DNA from: Lingula anatina
Taxonomy: Eukaryota > Brachiopoda > Lingulata > Lingulida > Lingulidae
Assembly (NCBI RefSeq): GCF_001039355.2
Contig: NW_019775103.1
Location: forward strand, 198,920 to 262,919
Reading direction: 5' to 3'
Length of the DNA stretch: 64,000 nucleotides
The position numbers and the translations under genes are program-made. This document shows positions 12,035 to 23,882 of this stretch, piece after piece; position 1 is the stretch's first letter; each line of letters begins with the position of its first letter. A model generated the notes under the pieces. It had not been told where the DNA came from, searched no databases, and was given only the letters and a program-made list of their open reading frames with translations.

Positions 12035-13139
12035 AGTGAGTAAAATCATAATCACTGTTTCTTTGATGCGTTTATGCTTAAAATGCATTTTTTGTCATCA
12101 AAAAAGAAAAGAAAAGAAAAACATATTCACTGTTTTTTTATGTATTTATGTTTAAAATGGAGTTCTTTTTTATTAAAAAAAAACGAAAAAAGAAAACAGG
12201 AAACAGAAACATCAACATTTTAGCAAAGCGTACATATGCAACGATAGAGAGTAGTTTTTCATGTATATATATGTTTACCGCATACTTCTTCTTTATCAAT
12301 AAACAGGAAAATCAACATTTCCGCAAAACGTGCAGATGCACTAGTGGAAAGCTGACTTATAGCCCGGAAGAACTTCCCCACCAATAGAATGAGCGTGGAA
12401 AATTTAAGTTAGCACAGATTTATCTATTAGCATTATGCAAAGCACCAATCTGTGGGTCCGACGATTTTTACCCACTAACGGCAACCAAGGTTATGACTGG
12501 ATTGTCGAATATAATGAACACTGAACACTAATATTTTTATTTGGAGTATAAAACCCATAAAATATGTTTTGTACACTTTTCATTTAAAATATTAAGATTA
12601 TTTTAATTACATTAGTTATATTTCAATAAGGCATAGTATATGTCTAATTTTAAGGTTCAGTATTAAATGTAAAATTGGTCGCCAATTTTCTTTAAAATAT
12701 CATATATTTTTAAAGATTTTCCATTCAAATATTTCTTCTGATATTAAAATAACTGTATACTGTAGTCGATTACAGTGTGTTTAGATTACGTTTTAAGTAA
12801 AGACTGAACGCCCCTATAATCTTTTCCATTTGGTAGAATGAAATTCAATGCGTATTCTTTAAATTCGTCTGATATAATCAGAAATGTCCATTGTCTTTTT
12901 GGAAATCTATTTCTAGACGGAAATGAAATTAAAAAAAAACAAGTTGATGATTTGAGGGACATAAAGATGGTAATTGTAAACAGGGAAGACAGCAGTGAAG
13001 TTTATTTACGGCAAATTGGACGAAGGCCGTCTGACTGGGATGTGTCTTAGAATGTTCAAGACGACCAACGAATTTGTAAGTATTTATGTTTATTTTGATA
13101 TTATTAGTTTCAACACAAAACAATGTAAACGGAAATAGT

Positions 13140-13501
13140 TTGGTTTTGCAAAGCAATTTATTGGTGCATTTCAAAGAACAAGTAAAATTTATGACAATCT
13201 TTGATGTATTGATGTTCACATTACTAGAACATTATTGGCATTTCATATACATTTTCTAGAACTTTTTCGTAAGAAAAGGAGACGACATTCTTGCCTTTGT
13301 AACATTATATACCATGTAAATTTGGCAGTTCAGTCCAAAAAATACAACAGTGGCAAAGAAAACGTGCCTTTGTCATCGCCACTATTACGGAATATAGCAT
13401 TTAGTCTCAAAGTGTAGCTAAAGGAAGAATTTGATTTCGGTTATTCCGGACATGATATAAACTTGGGCGCTTGCTCTTCTTTTTTCGTTGCTTTGATTTG
13501 T
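13140..13501 (-). other. 3' untranslated exon of peptide gene A2
   Basis: Acceptor ending TTTCAG before 13501 and AATAAA on the minus strand at 13162-13157, matching the A1 exon 4. The donor directly after the A2 stop codon (GT at 14035-14034) is also present. Confidence 0.5.
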
Positions 13502-14035
13502 CTGAAAGGTAATAAAATATGGGGTATTTTTGAGAAAGGCTGTACGTTCAGTGTTCATGGTTCAATGGCGGTTCAACAGTGCTAAAATAAGTAAAAATAA
13601 ATGAATAGAAATCTCTTTTAATCACAAATACGTAACAATAAAGAGTTCTTTAAAAACGCGGTTTACAATTGCATAATACCCCTATTAATAAACATGAAGT
13701 AAGATATACATAATGAATTAAAATCACTTGTTACACATTATAAAATTTGAGGCATATACTGATTAGCAATATAAATGAATGTAAAATATGTGAATACTTG
13801 ATACACGGAAAAAGAAACCACACTATCTTTATATGTATTTTTGTTCTTTCTATTACAGTAATAAAAATAAAACACACGTAGTATTCTTAAGTATTATTAA
13901 TTAAAGAAGTGATTATGGTGATTTCGGCTGTGACAATCAACTTTATATAACACACAAGCGCGCACATACAGGCACTGCGTATACACTGCGTTCACATGAA
14001 CATGCGCATAGAAAACAGTTTCTCTTTGTTCTCAC

Positions 14036-14578
14036 CTAGCCTATGACAGGAAAGGAAAACCTTCTGCAGCAATTGCAAGAGAGCTGGTTATTGGTGCCCC
14101 GAAAAATGGCAATCCTGCTACTCGGAAAAACGCATTGAGTTGTGCAAGTTCCCCCAAAAAAGATACGGCAAACAACTGAAAAGATGAGGCCTAAGATATC
14201 ATTGATGTAATACATACAAGTTACATGTAGGGCGATGCATTCCGATTGCCTGGGATATCATAAACCTCAGTGTTTCCTAAATTTGTTTACGTCTTCGAAA
14301 GCAATACCACCAGAGACAATTGCTAAAGAACATCATGCACGTGTTATTTTATAATCATAATCTTACATATGGCAACTTGTTTTTCTTTAAATTCAATATA
14401 TTATTTAACATAAATAGTTTTTAGGCGTATAGGAAAAGAGTTATTACTACAAATACTTACAACACCATATGCTGTTGGTACAACTGTTAGGAGCTATGAA
14501 AAAATGAAATGAACACATTTCAGTAAGGTGGACTTTCTATTATTTATTAACTCAATTCATTTATTTCCCCCTCTTAAG

Positions 14579-14651
<73 letters not shown>

Positions 14652-15418
14652 GTGCTTGTGTGTGTCTGTATGTGCGTGTGTTTGGGAAATATTTGGTATC
14701 GAGCGGCGGTTAAATGTTAAATTCATTTCAATGAATTAGCTATGTTTGCATGGAGTTGGAACACCGCAGGCGAGGAAAAATATCCTTTTACCAAAAGTAT
14801 TAGTGCATACAGATGTGCATCTACATGTGGTATGGACAAATTTTACAGACCACCTAAAATTACGAACTAAATGTGATTTTACCTGTAACATTTAATTGCA
14901 CACATTGGATACAGCGCTGATCCGATGGTTCTATATCAACAAGGCAACCACACACAGAAACAAAGGTATTTATGCTTTGAAGGGGACTTGCAATTCAAAG
15001 CCTATTTTGTAGACATGTCCAATGATTATTTGCTATATCGATCAACCCAACGATCTAAATATGTTACTTTTTATATGTACATGGTTTTCTACAAGCTAAA
15101 ATAATGGTGAGAGAGAGAGAGAGGGAACCCTTTAGTCTATAGACAACCAACAATTAGGGCACAAAAAGCCCCGGAGAACAAATAGTGCTTATTGTACAAT
15201 TTTACGACATGGCTAAAAAAACGCCAAAATACACGTCTGTATTTTGATGCAACATTGTACTATAGTTATGATTTTAAACGTGAAGCATGATGTAAACTAC
15301 ATTGAAAAATAAGTTTCATAGCCCGTGTAGAGGATCACCTACTTGTAAACTGTGCGTCTATCCCGACGACCACAAGACAGAGCAACGCAGCGAATAACAA
15401 AGTACGCACACGACCCAT
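14036..15418 (-). CDS. Secreted eight-cysteine cationic peptide A2
   Basis: Exons 15418-15339, 14483-14461 and 14175-14036 join in phases 2 and 1 to give 80 residues, exon for exon the same lengths as A1 (80, 23 and 140 nt). The signal peptide is identical to A1. Cysteine spacing is the same as A1 (x5, x2, x7, x3, x18, x1, x0). The mature part has five Arg and no acidic residue. Between A1 and A2 the surrounding introns are almost identical, yet the stretch around Cys4-Cys5 differs at 8 of 24 bases with five amino-acid changes. A TATAAAA box sits at 15490-15496. Function is unknown; a defence or effector peptide is the best inference from charge, size, secretion and cysteine content. Confidence 0.72.
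14581..14649. repeat. (AT)n microsatellite
   Basis: About 34 AT units in intron 2 of peptide gene A2. The matching place in unit 1 has only a short TG/TA tract. Confidence 0.95.
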
Positions 15419-15489
15419 GACGCTGGCGGTGAGATGTGACAAAGAAGTACAAATCTCGCTTTTTCTTTTTCTACAGTTGATTCCTGGTG

Positions 15490-15496
15490 TTTTATA
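15490..15496 (-). promoter_or_regulatory. TATA box of peptide gene A2
   Basis: TATAAAA on the minus strand, 72 bp upstream of the A2 start codon, in the same setting as in A1. Confidence 0.65.
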
Positions 15497-16545
15497 CAGG
15501 AATGGAACAATGCATCTTATGTTTTTCTGAATTTGCCATTACAACGATACAATCACTTGTTCCCGTTTGTGCCAGTGGTAGGTAATAGAGTTGTGACAGA
15601 CGGGTACTGTTACATAAGTATCGAGTTCCCTTAAACTAAACATGCCAAAAGGTGATTTGTTATAGGTAATCATTAGCGATGCTATTAAGTGGTTGGTTAA
15701 TTCTTCTAAGTAGAAAACACGCTTGTTGCCGAACATACCCATATGATCAATTTTTTCCTAACAGATACTTATGAATCCTTATAAGTAAACCCGTGTCGCA
15801 TCGTGCGGATTTAAATGCGACATTTATGCCAAAGGACAAAAAATAAGAAAAATAAATTAAGAAATTTACACAATGGACATTTAAAATATTTTCGAATAAG
15901 ACTCTTCATTATGAACCAAGCACTATATTTAGGAAAGGTACACCTATCATTTTCACTGAAAATACTGTTAGCTATCTTACGTGACCAGAACAAATCGTAA
16001 AATTGAATATAGACATTATAACCGCAACACTAAAATTACACCATACAGTTAATTTATAGTGAAAAATTAAAATGCATCATTTGGTAAGTTCGTAACCCCG
16101 TGATCAGGAGATAACGCACTTGTTTGTGCCTTACATAGTACACCGCCAACGTTTATCAAATCCACTTCCAGTATTCATGGACTTGTGGCCCAGGCTAGTT
16201 TGATGCTCGTAAAAAAATGCAGGATAGAACAACGTTGTACACATGTAAGTCTTTTTTTTTTTGTCTTTTTGTACGTTTGTTTCATTAAGCACGTTATCCA
16301 CCAGTATATTTGTGTATACTAGCATATTTGATATAATTTGTGTATTGTATTGGTGACGTTATTATCACTGACGCTTTTTCTCGACAAACCCTTGTAAACA
16401 GCTGATACTAGTATTGGCCTTACTACTATCGTTTTCTTAAAAAAAAACAGTGTCTACATGTTTCATTTAAATCTTAACAATATATGTACAATGATATAAG
16501 TGTCGGACCCAGCGTTGCAGCACTGTGAATAGTTTGAAGCCACCG

Positions 16546-16717
16546 CCGGTGTGGAAGGAATGGTAGTCCTAGTAACGCCTGGGAATGCAAGTCCTAGATA
16601 AACGGAATGCAGGACCGTCAAAATAGAAATCCTATCCATTTTTACGTCAGGAATACAGGTCCCATTAGGACTACTATTCCTAAGGAAGCGGGCGGACGTG
16701 TCTGCCGTTTACACCGG
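16546..16717. mobile_element. CCGGTG-type MITE, copy 3 (172 bp)
   Basis: Duplicated along with unit 2 and almost identical to the copy at 10412-10582, with the same ends. Confidence 0.6.
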
Positions 16718-18944
16718 TCGGGGACCGGTACACAGACTTTTATCTAAGTCCAAGGTTTACGCGAAGTTAAATATTTTCAAAGTTCTTAGCAACCAAATAC
16801 TGTACATGAATGATAATGGCGGATTCGTCAGACAACAGACTAAATGACGTAAATAAAAACAATGCTCATTATTTACTCGTGTTAATATGAAGTTGTAATA
16901 TTTATTTGAAGTATACAGCAGCCAGACGGACTGAATTGGCCCTGACATACAACTATATGAAAAACAGCTCTCTTCAAGGCCTTGTCAGCTGAATGAAAAC
17001 GGGGAAAATCATTAAAATGAACTTTTTTTCTCAACTCTTATCCATCTTGAATACCATAAAGTACTGGGTACAATAATTTTCTAAAACTTCTTCACCTCTA
17101 TCACAATATCGTTTGGCCTTTTATTCCCCATGCAGCATTAATTTGCAAGGGTTGAAAATATTGATGACAAGGCACTTTTTTCCCATCTTTCACACCCCCA
17201 ACTTGACACAGGATGAAATTTTGGACAGAGGGGGTACACATACATCATGTAACAGCCAACAAATATCCAATTACATATGTCAGCTATTTTGAGACACACG
17301 AGGACCCAATGGCATTCTACGGGATTGTGTGTTTATATCTAAACAAGATAGGCGAGGCAAAGTGTGGTGTCGGGATTGAAAGTGTTTAAAAAGTCTGGTC
17401 CTGTTAAAATTCTTGTGATATCACGAAAAGTGTAGTTTCTCTAAGAGCAGGTGGCAAAAGGTATGTTAACAAATAATAGTGCTGCAGGAAAAGTTTGAAA
17501 ATATGAAATTATACCTGAAGTCGGAAGCAATCGAAGTTGTATGCAACTGTATCGAAGACGTTTTGTTTTTGTTTTTTTAAGCTCAAATTTTGATGAAGCA
17601 AAGAATCTGTCACCCAGTATCCAGATCAAAGTAACGTTGATGAAGGGCAATTGCCAATGTCCAAGGGCTTATTCCCATTGAAACTATCGTTCTACATAGA
17701 TTGATCCAACTCCGCGGGGACTCTTTCTGAATGAAATCAAATTGACCAAAAGACACGTCTCATCTTCAGCAACTAGCGGGTCATTAGTGCATGAGTGCAC
17801 AGCTCTGAATGACATCTAATTACATGGAGCTGCACTTGCAGTTTTTCCTTAATTGTCATAATTTGTGAGTGCTAATCTCTTTTAACATTGTTTTTTTTTT
17901 TTTTTACTTTTTTACTTTATTATACGTTTTTCATTTTGTTCTATTCACCCTTTTTTTATGTATTTATGTTTAAAAATGGAGTTCTTTTTTATTAAAAAAA
18001 AACGAAAAAAGAAAACAGGAAACAGATACATCAACATTTTAGCAAAGCGTACATATGCAACGATGGAGAGTAGTTTTTCATGTATATATATGTTTACCGC
18101 ATACTTCTTCTTTATCAATAAACAGGAAAATCAACATTTCCGCAAAACGTGCAGGTGCACTAGTGGAAAGCTGACTTATAGCCCGGAAGAACTTCCCCAC
18201 CAATAGAATGAGCGTGGAAAATTTAAGTTAGCACAGATTTATCTATTAGCATTATGCAAAGCACCGATCTGTGGGTCCGACGATTATTACCCATTAACGG
18301 CAACCAAGGTTACGACTGGATTGTCGAATATAATGAACAGTGAACACTAATATTTTTATTTGGAGTATAAAACCCATAAAAAATATGTTTTGTACACTTT
18401 TCATTTAAAATATTAAGATCATTTTAATTACATTAGTTATATTTCAATAAGGCATAGTATATGTCTAATTTTAAGGTTCAGTATTAAATGTAAAATTGGT
18501 CGCTTTTTTTTCAATTTTCTTTAAAATATCATATATTTTTAAAGATTATCCATTCAATTATTTCTTCTGATATTAAAATAATTGAATACTGTAGTCGATT
18601 ACAGTGTGTTTAGATTACGTTTTAATTAATGACTGAACGCTCCTATAATCTTTTCCATTTGGTAGAATGAAATTCAATACGCATTCTTTAAATACGTCGG
18701 ATATAATCAGAAATGCCCATTGTCTTTTTGGAAATCTATTTCTAGAAGGAAATGAAATAAAAAAACAAGTTGATGATTTGAGGGGCATAAAGATGGTAAT
18801 TGTAAACAGGGAAGACAGCAGTGAAGTGTTTTTACGGCAAATTGGACGAAGGCCGTCTGACTGGGATGTGTCTTAGAATTTGTAAGTATTTATGTTTATT
18901 TTGATATTATTAGTTTAAACACAAAACAATGTAAACGGCAATAG

Positions 18945-19304
18945 TTTGGTTTTGCAAAGCAATTTATTGGTGCATTTCAAAGAACAAGTAAAATTTATGA
19001 CAATCTTTGATGTATTGATGTTCACATTACTAGAACATTATTGGCATTTCATATACGTTTTCTAGAACTTTTTCGTAAGAAAAGGAGTCGACATTCTTGC
19101 CTTTGTAACATTATATACCATATAAATTTGGCAGTTCAGCCCAAAAAATACAAGAGTGGCAATGAAAACGTGCCTTTGTCATCGCCATTACGGAATATAG
19201 CATTTAGTCTCAAAGTGTAGCTAAAGGAAGAATTTGATTTCGGTTATTCCGGACATGATATAAACTTGGGCGCTTGCTCTTCTTTTTTCGTTGCTTTGAT
19301 TTGT
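18945..19304 (-). other. 3' untranslated exon of peptide gene A3
   Basis: Acceptor ending TTTCAG before 19304 and AATAAA on the minus strand at 18968-18963, matching units 1 and 2. Confidence 0.45.
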
Positions 19305-19875
19305 CTGAAAGGTAATAAAATATGGTGTATTTTTGAGAAAGGCGGTACGTTCAGTGTTCATGGTTCAATGGCGTTTCAACAGTGCTAAAATAAGTAAAAA
19401 TAAATGAAAAGAAATTTCTTACAATCACAAATACGTAACAATAAAGAGATCTTTAAAAGCACAATTGCATAATATCCCTATTAAAGAACACGACGTAAGA
19501 TAAACATAATGAATAAAAATCACCAAATACACATTATAAAATTGAAGCACATACTAATTAGAAATATAAATGAATGTAAAATATGGGAATACTTGACACA
19601 AGGAAAAAGAAACTTCATTATCATTATATGTATTTATGTCCTTTCTATTACAGTTAATACAACACGCAGTAATCTTAAGTATTATTAATTTAAGAAATGA
19701 ATTCGGTGAATTCGGCTGTGGAAATCAACTTTATATAACACACACTCGTGCACATGCGCGTGCACACATACATGCACATTTTGTGTTTAATATCCTAAGC
19801 AATGCGTACACAATGTGTTCACATGAATGAACAGACTCAAGACGCACGGAGAAAATAGTTTCTTCTTGTTCTCAC

Positions 19876-21426
19876 CTAGCCTAGGCCAGGAAGGGAAGCC
19901 CTGCAGCAATAGCAAACCTGCTGGTTATTGGTGCCCAGAAAAGCGGCAAGTGCGCTATTCGAAGGCGTGCACTGGTTAGTGCTGCAAGTTGCTCCAAAAA
20001 AGAGACGGCAAACCACTGAAAAGATGAGGCTTAAGATGTTATTTATGTAATACATAGAAGTTGCACGTAAGCCGATGCATTTCAATTGTCTGTGGTATCA
20101 TAAACTTCAGTGTTACCAAGATTTATGTACCCCTTTGAAAGCAATCCCACCAGAGGCAATTGCTAAAGAACATAATACATGTGCTATTTTATAATCATAA
20201 TCTAACATATGGCAATTTTGTTTTTACTTTTAATTCAATATATTTATATAGCCAAATGTTCATAAGCACAACGAAGCTCTGTTTTCGCTCAAAAGTAAGT
20301 AAGATAAGTCCATATGACTGAAAATTGTCATTTATTAATGACGAAAACTAATAAGATACATAGTTACAAAACTGAGGAGATAATATAACATCCCCCCAAA
20401 CTATATAAGTGCCATAATATAAAAATAATAAAGTATGTTAATGAGTGTAACCAAGATTAATTAACAAAAATATGAGAAATCACAACAGCTATAGGAGCTA
20501 AAAGTTGGCGCAAATTAAAATAAAGGGCTTGGCAGATATGTGAGCTTCTCTCACATCTTATGGTCTTTTATTTTCATTTTTGCCAACTTTTTGCTCCTAT
20601 AGCTGTTGTGATTTCTCATTTTTTACCAATGTACACATTAAAATAAAGAAACGTAAGTAATAATACAGCGTAGCTGGTAAAACTGTGGTAAATATCTCCG
20701 CAGCTCAAAAGCTAAATGACTTCTCACTGATGCAGTTAGAAATAGTTCCCAAAAACATCTTTCATAAAAAATAAATGCATGTGCCTAGTTACACAGCAGC
20801 TAAGACATTTCATAACCCTGTTATCACCTTGCCTGGGTCAACTACTTAAGGTCAAAATGTGCAGACACAAGACCCAAACTAAGACTATTTCCTATCAACA
20901 AATGTTTATGTTTTATTAATAAAGTTATTACCACCACTAAAAACAAACCACTCCCTACATAAATATAATTAATTATCTTAATTCTTATTTATCTGACAAA
21001 AATAGCTTTTAGACGTATAGGAAAAGAGTTGATACTTACAACACCATATGCTGTTGGTACAACTGTTAGGTACTGGTACTATGAAAAAAAAATGGAATGA
21101 ACACATTTCTATAAGGTGTACTTTCTATTATTTCCCCCTCTCAAGTTCAATGTAAAAAGTTGTTAAAGAGCCCTGGAGAACAAATAGTGCACGTTGTACA
21201 TGTACAATTTCACGCTGTAACTAAGCTGACATAACTGAAAAAACACCAAAATACACGTCTGTATTTTGATGCAACACTGTACTATTGTTATAATCCTAAA
21301 CATGAAAATCTCATGAAAACTACATTGCGAAAAAATATAGTTTCACCTACGTGTAATCTGTGCGTCTATCCCGACGACCACAAGACAGAGCAACGCAGCG
21401 AATAACAAAGCACGCACACGACCCAT
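19876..21426 (-). CDS. Secreted eight-cysteine cationic peptide A3
   Basis: Exons 21426-21347, 21062-21040 and 20015-19876 join in phases 2 and 1 and encode 80 residues. The signal peptide differs from A1 by T6A. All eight cysteines are kept, with spacing x5, x2, x7, x4, x18, x1, x0: the Cys4-Cys5 gap is one residue longer and the total length is held because the tail is one shorter. Three Arg and no acidic residue remain in the mature part, so it is less cationic than A1 and A2. The 18-residue loop before C-Y-C-C is strongly changed (for example SALAAFLGTNNQQV). Intron 2 is enlarged by a foldback-containing insertion. A TATAAAA box sits at 21498-21504. Keeping every cysteine and both frames despite this divergence argues that the gene is functional. 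Confidence 0.72.
20240..20998. mobile_element. Insertion with foldback structure inside intron 2 of A3
   Basis: About 750 bp present here are absent at the matching place in units 1 and 2. Arms at 20472-20513 and 20577-20620 are inverted copies sharing GAGAAATCACAACAGCTATA, able to form a long hairpin. No open frame suggests a transposase. It is probably a non-autonomous element; exact ends are uncertain. Confidence 0.5.
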
Positions 21427-21497
21427 GACGCTGGCGTTGAGATGTGACAAAGAAGTACAACTCTCGCTTTTTCTTTTTCTACAGATGATTCCTGGTG

Positions 21498-21504
21498 TTT
21501 TATA
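21498..21504 (-). promoter_or_regulatory. TATA box of peptide gene A3
   Basis: TATAAAA on the minus strand, 72 bp upstream of the A3 start codon. Confidence 0.65.
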
Positions 21505-22266
21505 CAGGAATGGAACAATGCATCTTATGTTTTCTCTGAATTTGCCATTACAACGATACCATCACTTGTTCCCATTTGTGCCAGTGTGTAAATAATAGAG
21601 TTCTGCTAGTCCAGAACTGCTACTTATGTATCGAGTTCCCTTAAACAAAAAGGGCTAAATAGTGATTTGTTATCAAGTTATCATAAGTGATGCTAATAAG
21701 TGGTTGATAAATTCTTCTAAGTAGAAATCATGCTTATTACCAAACGTACCCATATGATCAGTTTTTCCTAACAGATACTTATGAACCCTCATAAGTAAAG
21801 CCGTGTCGCTCGGTGCGGAATTTAATTCGACATTTATGTCAAAGTACAAAAAATAAGAAACATAAATAAAGAAATGTACACAATACACATTTAAGATATT
21901 TTCGAGTTGGACTCTTCATTATGAGCAAAGCACTATATTTAGGTAGGGTACACCTATCATTTTCACAGAAAAAACGGTTAGCTATCTTACGTGACAAAAA
22001 GACATAGTAAAATTGAATATATACATTATAACCGCAACACTAAAATTACACCATACAGTTAATTTATAGTGAGAAAGAGAAATGCATCATTTTTGGTAAG
22101 TGCGTAACCCCATGATCGGGGCCCAGGCTAGGTTATTGCCCTCAAAACAAATATAGTTGGAAAGAACCATGACGTATATGTGTAAACCTTTTTTTATACG
22201 TTTGTTTCATTAAGCACGTTATCCACCAGTATATTTTTGTATACTAGCATATTTCATATAATTTGC

Positions 22267-22297
22267 GGTTTTTTTTTTTTTTTTTTTTTTTTTTTTG
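22267..22297. repeat. Poly-T run
   Basis: A T-run of about 30 bases, not present at the matching place in units 1 and 2. Confidence 0.9.
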
Positions 22298-23882
22298 GCG
22301 TTGTCATAATTACTGACGCTTCTTCACGACACATCATTGCAAATACCATAGAACTTAACTGATGCTAGTGTTGGCCTTATTACTAGCATTTTCTTAAAAA
22401 ATAATAGCCAATGTCTACTTCTTTCATTTAAATCTTAGCTATGAGGTATAAAAGTGAAATGTTGATCCTTTCAGTTATATTATACTGAGATAATTAGAAA
22501 ATTCAAATTTATACTGGGTCTTACATTGAAACAGAGATCACATGTAATATATAGTGATATTAGTGTCGGACTCAGCGTTGCAGAACTGTGAATAGTTTGA
22601 AGCCACTGCCGGTCGGTACACAGACTTTTATCGAGGCCCAAGGTTGACAGGAAGCTTTATTATCTTTTAAGTCGTTAGCAACCAAGTACTGTATATGCAT
22701 TTAAATGGCGGATTCGTCAGACAACAGACTAAATGCTGTAAATAAAAACCCTCATTATTTACTCGTGTTAGTATGAAGTTGTGATACTTTTTTAGTATAC
22801 AGCAGCTTCACGGACCGAATTGACCTTGTCATACAACTATATGAAAACCGCTCTCTCCAAGGCCTTGTTGGCGGGATAAAAATGGGGGAAATCATGACAA
22901 TGACCTTCTTCTCAACTCTTATTCATCTTGAATATCATTAAAGTACTGTATACAATAATTTTCTTAAACTTTTTCACCTCTATCACAATGTTGTTTGGCC
23001 TTTTATTCCCTATTCAGCATTAATTTGCAGGGATTGAAAATATTGATGACAAAGCACTTATTCGTCCTACGTTTCCCCATCTTTCACACCCCCAATTTGA
23101 TACAGGATGTAATACTGGACTGAGGGGGTACAGATTCATCATGTAACAGCCAACAAATATCAAATCACATATGACAGCTATTTTAAGACACACGTGCTAC
23201 CCAATGGCATTCTACGGGATTTTGTGTTCATATTTAAACAAGATAGGCGAGGCAAATTGTGGTGTCGGGTTTGGATGTGCTTTAAAAGTGTGGTCCTGTT
23301 ACAATTCCTGTGATATCACGAAAAATGTAGTTTCGCTTCGAACAGCTGGCAAAAGGTATGTTAGAAACAGGTAACAAATAATAGTGCTGCAGGAAAAGTT
23401 GGAAAATATGAAATTATACCTCAAATCGGAAGCACTCGAATTTGTATGCAGCTGTATTTGAGACGTTTCGTTTTTTTAAGCTCAAATTTCAACGAAGTTA
23501 AGAATCTGTCACCCAGTATCCAGATCAAAGTAACGTTGTTGAAGCGCGATTGCCAATGTCCAAGGGCTTATTCCCATTGAATCTATCGTTCTACATAGAT
23601 TGATCCAACTCCGCGGGGACTATCGCTGAATGCAATCAGATTGACTAAAAGGCACGTCTCCTCGAGCAACTAGCGGGTGATTAGTGCATAAGTGCAAAGC
23701 TCTGACTGACATTTAATTACATGCAGCTGCACTTAATTGTCATAATTTGTTAGTGCTAATACGTTTTAACTGTGTTTTGTTGTTGTTTTTTTTTACTTTA
23801 TTATACGTTTTTTATTTCGTTCTATGCGTTTTTTTTTTACACCGAGTGTGTGTGCGAACTTGTCCAATCTCTTTGTTCTCAC

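Larger units (their letters stand above)
6680..12940. repeat. Tandem segmental duplication, unit 1 (about 6.26 kb)
   Basis: The unit starts with a block around 6690-6770 that recurs at about 12950 and 18780. Long blocks are nearly identical to unit 2; compare 10760-11640 with 16900-17700. It carries peptide gene A1 on the minus strand, a CCGGTG MITE, and a homopolymer tract with an assembly gap at 11961-11985. Reference points recur at 7120, 13419 and 19221, giving periods of 6.30 and 5.80 kb. Confidence 0.9.
12940..18775. repeat. Tandem segmental duplication, unit 2 (about 5.83 kb)
   Basis: Gene, promoter, MITE and flanking order are the same as in unit 1, and the right two thirds are almost identical. 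It differs by a long (AT)n run at 14581-14649, absence of the long homopolymer tract, and scattered substitutions that are dense in exon 3 of the peptide gene. Confidence 0.9.
18775..23826. repeat. Tandem segmental duplication, unit 3 (about 5.05 kb)
   Basis: The unit order is preserved but sequence is more diverged than between units 1 and 2. It carries a foldback-containing insertion (about 20240-20995) and lacks the CCGGTG MITE and part of the region between exons 2 and 1. It ends at about 23826 by joining straight to the exon 3 side of the next copy, so the segment corresponding to 12060-12940 of unit 1 is absent. Confidence 0.85.

Noticed and set aside
12148..12387. Plus-strand open frame of 79 codons, repeated at 17958-18206
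   Set aside because: It recurs only because the whole unit is duplicated. It begins with a Lys/Phe-rich stretch from A- and T-runs, has no domain, and lies outside the exon set that shows constraint.
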